Positions 22,584-34,500 of a stretch of 64,000 bases of DNA are shown one piece after another (the first letter of the stretch is position 1; each line of letters starts with the position of its first letter). This DNA is from Dendrobium chrysotoxum (taxonomy: Eukaryota > Streptophyta > Magnoliopsida > Asparagales > Orchidaceae), in assembly GCA_019925795.1 (NCBI GenBank), contig CM034305.1:90432433-90496432 (forward strand). Reading direction: 5' to 3'. The notes beneath the pieces were generated by a model, which worked only from the letters and a program-made list of their open reading frames with translations, did no database searches and was not told where the DNA came from. Both the position numbers and the translations under genes were made by a program.

Positions 22584-25500
22584 CTGCAAAGAAAAAAGGA
22601 AGAAGAAATTATCTCCTGTATTGTAAACTTAACTATAATGGAGAAACCAAGAGCTTTGTAGATAAAACAGATCATGAGAAGAACAAAAAGCTAAATTGCT
22701 GTACAGGGAAGAATAACCCAAATCAACGAAGAATTATTGTTGTTCACAACGATAGTCAGAAATCTGAGAGGCAAGTCTTCTAAAACAAGGAGGCAAAATC
22801 TATATGTACCTTTATTAACCAAAACATGAAAGATGCCTTTCTACAGTATCAGAAACTCTTTTAGTCCTATTTGAGACTCTTAAGATGGACATTAGTACTT
22901 CTAACCGAGTGGATTTGGATCATTTGAAAGGTTTAAGCAACTTGAATTTGCTATTCGGAAAAATAAAAATAAAGCTAGGAGTGAGATTTTAGAGTTAAAG
23001 CTGAGTAATTAAATGAAGAGGTGCCTTAAAACTACTATTTGATTAAAGAATATCATAGAGACTAAAAGTTAAATTTTATAAAACTATAATTTGTCAATTA
23101 TGGAATAAGGCTTTGAGAGTTAAGTAGTAAAGAAATTGTTGACAGTCAAATTTGGCTTAGTAGAAATTAAAATGGTAAGATGAATATGCGGTGAAAAAAA
23201 AAAGATAGATCGAGACAGGATTATATTTGAGAATGGTGGGTATATACTTCGCAACATATGGAGTGTGAATCAGATTCATGTTTGAATTGAAATTGAGATA
23301 CTAATTCAAATTATTCCCTTTTGAATCAAATAAATTCATACCTAAAAGAGGTTGATAGTAAGTTTTTTTTTCTAAGTTGACTGTTTGTTCCTCTGTTAGA
23401 GATATTGCAGAAATATCTGCAATCGAGTAAATAGCTCCACGAACTAATGGATCAGATCGAACTAAAAAATGAAATGATTTGCATAATTTGTACAAGTTAT
23501 TCGTTTCATCACAACTTTATAGGAAATTGTTATGCATGAAGATGTTAGATATTCATAACATGATTAGTGAAATAGTTTCCCCCCCACAAAGCAATTTTTT
23601 TATCGATGCACCAAAGAAAACATTTTTTTTTTAGAATGGAAAAATATTAAGATGTCCATCATGTAAAATCATAATTATTGATACAGGTCTTTTCTACATC
23701 AAAGGGAAATATTTTGTTACAATAAATTTAGAAATAATGTGAATCATTCAAGAATCAAATTAATTTATTTTCTAAAAGGAAGATATCAATAAACTTCTAT
23801 GAAATAATTTCACTGAATTCAACCAATTATCTCGATCTTAAGATATTAATGAGTAATAGGAATCCGTGTTATCAAAAAATTTCATATGAGATTCTTATTA
23901 GTATTGAATGAGTTAGTCACCAAAGCCAAGTTTATGTGATTTGGGTGAGTAGAATGATAGGCAATAAAATGTACCAATAAGTTGGATAATAAAATTAATG
24001 TCATATGATTAGAATGAAGAATTGGTAATAATTTAAGTTGCTTAAAAAGATAATAAAATAGATTTAACACCTCCTGTACTACTCATCAATCACAAATAAT
24101 CGGGATAAGGCAGACATGATAAGTAGCAATGTTGAAAAATTGCAAGGGTGGGGGTTAAGTAAAAAGTATAAAAAATGTCATGCTTGATTCAGAAAAGTAA
24201 AGAAATATGTAGTTGAAAGTTAGAGACTTCGATATATGCACTCGAGTAATCATAAAGAAATGTATCCTCATCCGCGAGTAACTAATGCATTCAGCCTAAA
24301 ATAAAAATAGCCCCTCCATTGTTCTCGACAGCATACAAAAATGTCACAAAAGAATGTGGAATTTTGCTGCACCTAATAATACTCAGCATCTTTCTAGATT
24401 CTATCTCGTGAATGGGATAGGAAAAAACCCCAACAGTAATACCCAATCAAGACTATTAACTAGAATACAGGTTTTTAGCAGTGATTGAATTATTGTAACT
24501 GTTTTGCAGCATTTTTTAACTAAAAATGCAATGATGATGTTGTCTTAGTAGCCAAGCTTGATGATAGTTTACGATGATTTATTTCCATTAATTCCAAAGC
24601 ATGCATTTGCAAGAGAAGACGAAACTACTCTGAGAAGATCAAATAAATGTTTCCAGCAAAGGTCAAGTAGGAATCGTCAAAGGAGAGCTATTAGCACACC
24701 TTAGTAAAGCATTTATTATAAAAAAAATATTACTTGAATTAACATTTACGCAATATCTATTTTTGATAAGTATCATTGCATGCAATTTGGAAAAAATAGT
24801 CATTATGTGCATTTTGGGGTCTAGATCAGAACAGGCTTCATACTGCCATTCCGAAGCCAGTCAATACTGCCTTTAACGATTACTGGCTGCAAGTCCTTGA
24901 GCCAGCGACCAAACTCTCACAAGCCAACATGTTTCATCTCCACCCACCAACACAGCCTACTCACTGGAACTTTCAGTTTCCACCAACAAATTCTTCCTTG
25001 GGAAACCCCTTGCACCCATGTTCCAGTTTATCAGAGAACATTCTGAAATCACTCGTCTCTTTTTCTCTAGAAAAAGAGAAAATAGTTTAGTCCTTCTAAA
25101 GGCGTAACTTTCATACATTAAAACTTAATCCAGAAGACATAAGAAAACACTCCCATCTCAAAGTTTTAACATCTATGTTTTTCTAGGAAAAAGCATGTTC
25201 TGAAGCAGCTATGTAATATCCCATATTTCAGACAATCAGAGGCTTCCCTAAGTATCTAATGGAGAAGAAATTGTTCATCGCAAATTAGAGCTTTATAAGA
25301 TCTAACAATTTACTAGGGCTTCGGCGTGCATAAATTTGTGGGTTATTCTGCATTCTTAGTTCAAAAGTTCCAGGCAAATTTCAATGCAACTACTACAAAA
25401 GAAATCAACTGTAATTAAACCTACATGATAAATTCCAAAAAATATCATAAATACACCAAGTGCTTGGAGTGAACCAAAAAGGGCATAACCTAGAGTAAGT

Positions 25501-28500
25501 TTTCTACCAATCAAAGGAATGTGATGTCGCCAACCAAAATGCTAACAAAAACAGAAAGGTTCTTTGCTGGAACCATCCATAAACAACAACAGCAACAACA
25601 ACAACATCAAGCCTTTATCCATCCATCAAAATGCTAGCATGTCTTCACTACATGAACAACGAAACAAACTTACAAGATAGCTAATTTCTAGAATGATACT
25701 CGCCAAAATGGTTTGCTAGAAGCATATTTCAGATGAACAAAACAGAAGTCCAAGACAATCTAAACAATGAAGTTTTTTTAAACTATTCAGTAAACCCAAC
25801 CAGTTTACAGAAAAATCTGGTATTAACTCCAACCTCGCTAACATGTCGACCACATAGTCCTGATGGTACATTATTTTGTAAGCAAGCAATCACACAACCA
25901 CATAACCACTCGATAGTATGCCATATATGTTTCTAATAGCTACAAATGGGGTCGACTGTGAAAGTACTCATGATTTATATCAAAATAAGAACAATATGAA
26001 CACAAGGTGTGAAAGTTTTGGCAAATCTTTATTCGAAGATTTAAGAATGAACTGATTTCAAGGCTTAGCCACAGCAGAAAACCACAAAAAATGGACAAAT
26101 AGTTCAAACAGTCACTAAGAAGTTTTAAAATAGAGCAGAAGATGTAAAGGTAATGGCTTATATTGTAAATCATTTCTGCACTCACTGCAGCTTCCACATT
26201 TGCAGGGGATTCGTCATTGGGGCTTGAAAGCATCGAAATAATACTCAGAACTATGCTCTCAACCTGTACACAGCACCTGGTTTAATTAGTAATAATTAAG
26301 ATGTGTTTTTCAATGTGACAAAAGTAAGCAGTTAACCGCAAACAACTTGAAAAACTGATAATATAATACATAACAAATTTGCTATTAGTGTTGTGGAAGA
26401 ACTTCTCTTAGGATATTTCCTGAATCCTGATTGACAAGAAAATATCATGCAACTCAAAAATCAAAGCCCTTCGCATCTCTCCCATCCGCCAGAACAACCA
26501 CATCCCTGAGCGGGAAGCGCAGGGAACCCTCCTCCCAGCCTCCCACTTTTCCTTGCTAGGCAAACTCTTGCAGCAAGCTAAAAAGGAAAATGTGAGGCCT
26601 AAACACAAGAAAAATTTCATCATGACCGTAGTCTCTAAACACGCCTACCATGAACTTAAAAGTCAAATAAAACTACAACCTAATATTAGCCCCTTCCATT
26701 TGCTGAAGTATTCTGCTCAATTTTTGGACGAATCTATGAAACTAGATACATCTTGTTCTTCTCAGCGTCTTATATTCACAATCAGCAACTAAAACTAAAT
26801 CCATCCCACAAGACATGATAACTATTAAGGTGAATAAATGCTAAGTCCTCAAAATTGGCCCAGTGAACATCTTGTGTCTTACATGAACTCCTTGGCCACC
26901 CGAAAATCCACATCTCATTTAAATCGCAGGCCAAAAGCATGCTGAACATGTTCATCAAAAGAAACTTCTTATTGAGATTTGTATTTGAAAGGCCAATGAT
27001 CTTCTCGCTTGAAGAAGCTAATAAAAAATGTTATCATAGCATGATCCACAATAACATCCATGCAGTTTATTCATCTCAATAAGAAGTTTCCTCCCATTAA
27101 TATAGCCATCTCTAGGTTTTCTAACTTCAAATTATTTTGTCTTTGTTGAGGGAAAATATATTTTTATTTATCTTATCCAATAGAGAAAAACTTCACTTAT
27201 ACTAGAGGAATCACTACAATATGTCAAGGTACAATGAAATAGATATACACCTCTAACTATAGCTATATATATGTGGTGTTGCTGAATTGGGGGAGGTTGT
27301 GTGGGAGCTGATTCAGAAGAAGTGTTAGATACGGGAAGTGACTGAGGAGTTGGTGATGAGCAATTTTGTTAAGTTGTAGTGGAGCTGTAGGATGGAGAAA
27401 TCTGTGTGGAAGAGGAGATGGTGTTGGAGGTAGGGAGGGGGGAAGCTGGGACTAAAAGAAGAGGGGAATAGTGTGGATCATACGAAGTAGCAGCTGGAAC
27501 CGTTGAGGAAGCTTGAAAAGGAAAGTTATGTTCATGAAAAACGACATGGCGCGAGATATAGATTCGATTGTTTTTGATGTTGAAGCAGCGATATCCTTTG
27601 TGGAGAGTGGAATATCCCAAGAATACACATTCTTGAGAGCGAGGTGAAAGCTTACTTGATGTTTGCGGTTGCAGCCATGGAAAGCATAGGCAGCCGAAGG
27701 TGCAAAGGTGATTATAGGCTGGAGGGTGACCGTAAAGTTTTTGGTGGGGAATTTGAAGTGAAATTGCTTTTGATGGCAGTCTGTTGATGAGATAGTTAGC
27801 AATGGATAGTGCTTCGGTCCAAAAGTAATGAGGAAGGTTAGCCGCGTGAAGGAGAGTCTGAGTGAGATCAAGCAAGTGGCAGTGTTTGCGTTCCGCCACG
27901 CCGTTTTGCTCGGGAGTATAGGGGCATCTGATTTGGTGAGTAATGCTGTGGTCGAGAAGGTAGTTGCAGAAAAGATTGCTGGTGAATTCTCCGCCGCCAT
28001 CGAAGCGGAAAGTTTTAATGTTGCTGTTGAATTTATTTTTGACGAGATTACAAAGATTTTGAAATTTTGAAAAAGTTTCATGTTTAGAATTCATAAGGTA
28101 AAGCCAAGAGTAGCATGTAAAGTCGTCAATGAATATGGCGTAGTACTTGTATCCATTTAGTGACGGTTGGGGAGCAGGACCCCATACATCCGAATGAATG
28201 AGCTGAAAAGGTTTATTACACGAAGAAATGCTTGTAGTAAATGGTAGTTTGTGGCTTTTTGCACATTATAGGAGGTGCAAACGTATGAAAAAGAGGAAGA
28301 ATTTTGTAATTCTGGAATGTAGGAAACTAAAGATGAAAGCAGACGTGTGTGCGGATGGCCGAGACGAGCATGCCACAACGAGTTGGAGGTGCTTGAGGCG
28401 CGGAGAGCAGTGACCTTATTGCTGTGAGGAACTTTAATGGGATATAGACCATCACGTTTGCGACCATGAAGAAGCAACTGATTGCCCTGAAGATCCTTAA

Positions 28501-31500
28501 TAACGAATCCGTTAGCGTCAAAACTAATGGAAACATTATTGTCAGTCGTGAGTTTCGAAATGGATAAGAGGTTATGAGATAAAGAGGGAATGTGTAGAAG
28601 ATTGCGGAGGTGAAGTGTCAAAATCCAGCCATTTAAGAACAAATCAATCCAACGGCTACAGTACTCGATCCATGGGACGCAGGACACGCCAGAACTCCTT
28701 CCATAAGCATGCTACTGATTTAGGAAGGATTGTATTAGAATTATTTTGTAATTATTGGTTTCCATATTAAGGTATCTTGTATAGATCTATAAATAGAGGA
28801 GAAATCATGTAATAAATCAAGCTTTTCTTCTCAAACCTCTTTACTTCAACATGGCATCAGAGAGCTCCCGAAGGAATTGAAGAAGAGAAGCCAACGACGG
28901 AAGAAGCGGAGCCTTGCGACCAAAGCCGAAGTCGCGGACGGAGCTGACGACGGGGATAGAGCTTGAGGAAGAAATGGCCTTCATTGCCGCTAAAGAGCTA
29001 TCGATCCATCCCGTGTACGCAAGAGGCGGAGACGGGCCCTCGCCATCAAGGAAGATAGGACACCGAAGCCGACGCTTTCTCCAGAGAACTCCAGCGTACC
29101 GACCGCAAGTGAGGAAGTCAGGAGGAAGCCGCCTGCACACCGCGAGTAAGGGAAGCCGACGGAGGAAGTCGGGAAGGAGACTCGACTTGCGCAAGAGGCG
29201 GAGACGGACTGATCGCGCGTACCCTAGCTACCCGGTCCGAGTCTTTTAAAGACTCGGCTCGGCCCAGCCCGGTTTAATAAAACCGGGAAAAAAAAAAGGG
29301 GAATTTTTTCGACCTTAGTTGTCGAATAGAAAATATTATTATGGAGCCTTCATTGCTGCCCAAAGTCATACAGATAGTCTTAATTACTATCGTAATGTCA
29401 AAAATTAATTCCCCCCAGAGCATTGACCAAACTGAGGAGTCTATGCTGCACCAAGGACGAGGTGACCTCCAAAACATGCAACCTTCCTATCGTCTCAATG
29501 GGAAGAACTACCTGAAGTGGTCTCAATTCGTGAAGACCTACTTAAAAGGGAAAGGAAAAATACATCACCTTCTCGGAGGAGGACCAAGACAAGGAGATCC
29601 TATTTTTGGGGCATGGGATGAAGCAGACTCCATGATTATGTCATGGTTGTGGAATTCCATGACTCCAGAAATTAGCGATACATTTATGTTTCTTTCTACT
29701 ACAAAGGACATATGGGATGCTGCCAGACAGACCTTCTCCAAAGCTCGTGATGCGGCTCAAATCTTTGAGATTAAAGTCAAAGTTGGAAGCACAAAGCAAG
29801 GGAGTAAAACCGTGACGGAGTATGCCACCCTTCTACAAAATCTGTGGCAAGAACTGGACCACTACAGATGCATAGAAACCAGATGTTCGGAAGATGCTGC
29901 GATCCTAAAGAACTTTATTGAAAAAGATAGAGTTTATGATTTTCTTGCAGGACTGAATGCAGAATTTGATCAAGTTAGAGTCCAGATCCTTGGCAAAGAA
30001 GAGACACCATCACTTAACGAAACAATCTCTCTCATTCGCGCAGAAGAAAGCTGACGAGGAGTGATGTTAGAACCAAAGGTCATTGAAAGTTCAGCAATGG
30101 TGATGAACAAGGAATCATCATGGAAGGAGAAAGGTAAGGATTCCTCAAAACTCAAAGACAAAGATTCACTTTGGTGCAGTTATTGCAAAAAATCAAGACA
30201 TACAAAAGAAACATGTTGGAAGATACATGGAAAACCCACCAATAAGGAGTGGAATCAAAGAACTGAAACAAGGAACACGCTGCATGCCAACAACACTACA
30301 AGTCAGCCCAACTCAGAAGCACAGTCCAGCCTTGGAGAGTTCAATAAAGAAGATATTGATAAACTGAAACAACTCCTGGTATCTCTTGAAAAACCAAATG
30401 CATCTTCCTCACTTGCACTCTCAGGTAAGTTTCCAATCTCTATTAGTTTAAGTGCCTCTAGAAATTATTTAAAGGAATTATGGATCATTGATTCAGGAGC
30501 CACAGACCACATGAACCATTCACCTACCCACCTTATCAACTATACTCCGTGCCCAAACAATAAGAAAATCATCACTGCTGATGGTTCTCTTACCACGGTA
30601 GCAGGCCAAGGAGACATAATATTATCTCCCTCACTCACTTTGAAAAATGTGCTCCATGTACCTCAATTATTCACAAACCTAATCTCAATACAAAAACTTA
30701 CCAATGACCACAATTGTCAAGCCTTATTTAACCCTACTTATTGCTTATTTCAGGACCAGAGATCGGGGAAGAAGATTGGACTTGCTAAGGAGAAAGCAGG
30801 ACTGTACTACCTGGAAAAACTAAACCAATCTAAAAATAGCTGCTCTATGTTATCCCTAGCTGATAAGAATTCCACTGTTTGGCTTCATCATTATAGGTTA
30901 GGACACCCATCGTTTGATGTCCTAAGACATATGTATCCACAACTTTTTCAGAAACTAGAAAATAAACATTTTCATTGTGAAACATGTGAGTTAGCTAAAC
31001 ATAAAAGAACTTCCTTCCCAAATCAACATGAGAGATGTGATACTCCTTTCTACCTTATTCATAGTGATATATGGGGACCCTCGAAAATCCCAAATATCTC
31101 TGGGGCACGCTGGTTTGTTTCGTTCATTGATGATTGCACTAGAGTCTCTTGGATCTATCTCCTCAAAAATAAATCTGATGTTAGCACCATTCTCCCCATT
31201 TTTCATACCATGATCAAAAATCAATTCGGGGTAAAAATAAGAAAATTTCGCTCCGATAATGCTAAAGACTATTTCAATCAAACCCTTTCTTCCTACTTCC
31301 AAAGTGAAGGGATCATTCATGAATCCTCATGTGTTCACACCCCACAGCAAAATGGGGTTGCAGAGAGAAAAAATGGTCACCTTCTTGCCTCTACCCGAGC
31401 TTTCCTATTTCACTACAATACACCCAAATCCTATTGGGGGGAAGCCCTCCTAACTGCAACCTATCTCATAAACCGACTTCCTTCAACAACACTTGGACTC

Positions 31501-34500
31501 AAAACTCCCATGGAGATTTTGTCCTCATTTTACCCCGAGTTTCGGACCCATCATAATCTTACACCCAGAATCTTTGGGTGCACTGCCTATATTCATATTC
31601 ACAGCCATGATAGAGGAAAACTAGATCCAAGAGCACTCAAATGCGTCTTTGCTGGCTATTTACTCAAAAAGGTTATAAGTGTTATCATCCACCTACAAGA
31701 AAAACCCTTGTCTCTATTGATGTTACCTTTGATGAACAAAATTTCTATTTTTCAAAAACTCATCTTCAGGGGGAGACTGAACTTAAGGAAGATGAAGAGA
31801 ATGAACTAGAACCTCTGGACCTTCCAATTCAAACCAATTCAAACCAATCCACCTGAAACCCAGTATAAGGAAATAAATGACAAAGCTGTCATTAGATTTG
31901 GGAAGGTTTACTCCAAGCGTACAAACTCAAGTTATGCTCCAAAGCAGGTCCAAGAATCTGAACCATCTCCTGGAAGTAAGGTAAGCTCACCACCTCCCTT
32001 ATACCCTATAACCAACTCTATATCCTTCAACAATTTCTCATCCTCACACAGAAACTTTTTGACTACACTAGAAGATATACATATTCCTAAAAATATTTCT
32101 GAGGCCTTATCTAATAAAAATTGGGAAAATGCCATGATAGATGAAATGCAGGCTCTAGAAAAGAACAATACATGGGAGATCATCAATTTACCAATAGGAA
32201 AGAAACCGGTCGGCTGCAAATGGGTGTTCTCTATAAAATATAAAGCTGATGGCACACTGGAAAGATACAAGGCAAGACTAGTGGCAAAAGGGTACACTCA
32301 GACATATGGCATTGACTACCAAGAAACATTTGCACCGGTAGCCAAAATGAACACTGTCAGAATACTACTCTCAATAGCAGCTAAGTACAATTGGCATTTG
32401 GAACAATTGGATGTGAAAAATGCATTCCTGCATGGGGTCTGGAAGAAGAAATATTTATGGAAATTCCGCCTGGGTTTAAAGAAAAAACTGGAGGTAACAA
32501 GGTGTGCAGATTAAAAAAGGCGCTATATGGGCTCAAACAATCACCAAGGGCCTGGTTTGGAAGATTCTCAAAATTCATGCTTCTTAATGGGTATAGACAA
32601 AATCAAGGGGATCATACACTATTCTTTAAACACTCAGACTCAGAAGAAGTTACCATACTACTGGTCTATGTGGATGATATTATCTTAACTGGGAATAATG
32701 AAAAAGAAAAAGAAATTCTAAGGGAAAAGCTTACCAAAGAATTTGATATCAAAGAACTTGGTAGGCTAAAATATTTCCTCGGAATTGAGGTAGCTCACTC
32801 CAGTAAAGGAATCTTCATTTCACAACAAAAATACATCAAAGATCTTCTGAAAGAAACAGGTAAACTAGCTTGTAAACCAGCACCGACACCAGTAGAACCT
32901 AATCTTAAAATGGGAGAAGCAAGAGAAGATCTAGATGTAGATAAAGGAGCCTATCAGAGACTTGTAGGAAAATTAATCTACCTCTCCCACACCAGACCAG
33001 ATATAGCATTTGCTGTAAGTATGGTCAGTCAGTTTATGCAAAATCCAAAACAGGTTCACATGCAAGCAGTAGATAGAATACTACACTACCTTAAAGGTAA
33101 CCCAGGGAAAGAGATTCTCTTTAGAAGAAACCAAGAAATAACCCTAGAGGTATACACAGATGCGGATTATGCAGGATCACCAGTGGACAGAAGATCTACT
33201 TCTGGGTATTGCACATTTTTGGGAGGAAATCTAGTCACATGGAGAAGCAAGAAGCAGAATGTAGTGGCAAGATCCAGTGCAGAAACAGAATATAGAGCTA
33301 TGGCCTTGGGAATATGTGAAGTCCTGTGGATAAAAATAATTCTGGAAGATCTGAAGATCAAATGGGACAAACCTATAAAACTACATTGTGACAACAAATC
33401 AGCAATAAGCATAGCTCACAATCCAGTCCAACATGACAGGACGAAGCACATAGAAGTTGACCGACATTTTATAAAAGAAAAATTGGACAGTGGACTCATA
33501 TGTATCAATCATGTACCATCAAAAGATCAACTTGCGGATATCCTTACCAAAGGAGTGGATCATGTTGTCTTTCTCAGAATGATAACCAAGCTGGGAATGA
33601 CAGATCCATACTTCCCAGCTTGAGGGGGAGTGTCAAAATCCAGCCGTTTAAGAACAAATCAATCCAACGGCTACAGTACTCGATCCATGGGACGCAGGAC
33701 ACGCCAGAACTCCTTCCATAATCATGCTACTGATTTAGGAAGGATTGTATTAGAATTATTTTGTAATTATTGGTTTCCATATTAAGGTATCTTGTATAGA
33801 TCTATAAATAGAGGAGAAATCATGTAATAAATCAAGCTTTTCTTCTCAAACCTCTTTACTTCAACATGAAGCTTACGAGCCGAGTCAGGTAGGGGTAGAA
33901 TGCCTTGTCCAGTGTTCTGAATGGGTATGGTACTTCCGTTGGCTATTGAAACGGAGTCCAGGCCGTTGTAAGGAGCGGACTGGTGGAGGTTAGATGCATC
34001 GAAGGTTAAGTGTGAAGTAGCACCGGAGTCCAGGACCCATTCGATGGTGGTGGGTGGGGCTTGAGGATGAGCAAGCAAGGCTCTGGAATTCTACAAGGAG
34101 GAAGGAGCGTATTGGAGATCGTAGTGATGCCAGTAGTTTAATGCGGTGTGGCCGATTTTTCCGCAAATTTGGCACATAGGTCTGGTTGCGGATGATTGAT
34201 TCCTTTCAGGATGCGTGTTTATATTAGGCTGTGGGTGGGAGTTGGAGCCTCTGCCGTATGACTTATTGAATCTTCCGTGGGCTGGTTAGTTGTGAGTCGA
34301 GAGGAGAGCAACAATGCCGGATTGAGACTGCGTTTCTTTGAGCTGTTCATGTTAAAGATTGATCTTTTCACTACATAGCAAAGAGTAAAGAACATCTAGG
34401 CTTATAGGATTCAAGGATGTTCTTATAGCGGTCTTGAACGGGTTGTAACTTGGTGGAAGACCATTCAAAATGTACAGGATTATATCTTATGTGTCGATCG

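Larger units (their letters stand above)
22584..26185 (-). other. UBC intron 5 (3602 bp)
   Basis: Donor GTGAGTGCAG, acceptor TTTGCAG. It contains the plastid ycf2-like fragment and a short RTE-tail fragment; the rest is unassigned AT-rich DNA. Confidence 0.85.
28616..33866 (+). mobile_element. Copia element 2, young near-complete copy inside element 3
   Basis: LTRs 28616-28851 and 33631-33866 are each 236 bp and differ at two positions. The target duplication is TGAAG (28611-28615 and 33867-33871). The LTRs start TGTCAAAATCC, end TTCAACA, and contain a TATAAATAG box and an AATAAA signal. A primer site with one mismatch to the usual tRNA-Met complement follows (28852-28861, TGGCATCAGA), and the polypurine tract CTTGAGGGGGAG lies at 33619-33630. 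Internal order is gag, protease, integrase, RT, RNase H, the Copia order. Coding is interrupted by one TGA and two frame changes, so autonomous activity is unlikely. Confidence 0.96.

Noticed and set aside
23882..24070. A short hydrophobic - strand frame that could pass for a small membrane protein
   Set aside because: Position and order fit the upper end of the ycf2-like plastid fragment, in a shifted frame.
28841..29249. Overlapping frames of 111-117 codons on both strands before element 2 gag
   Set aside because: They lie in the GC-rich leader between the primer site and gag, with no similarity to Copia proteins.
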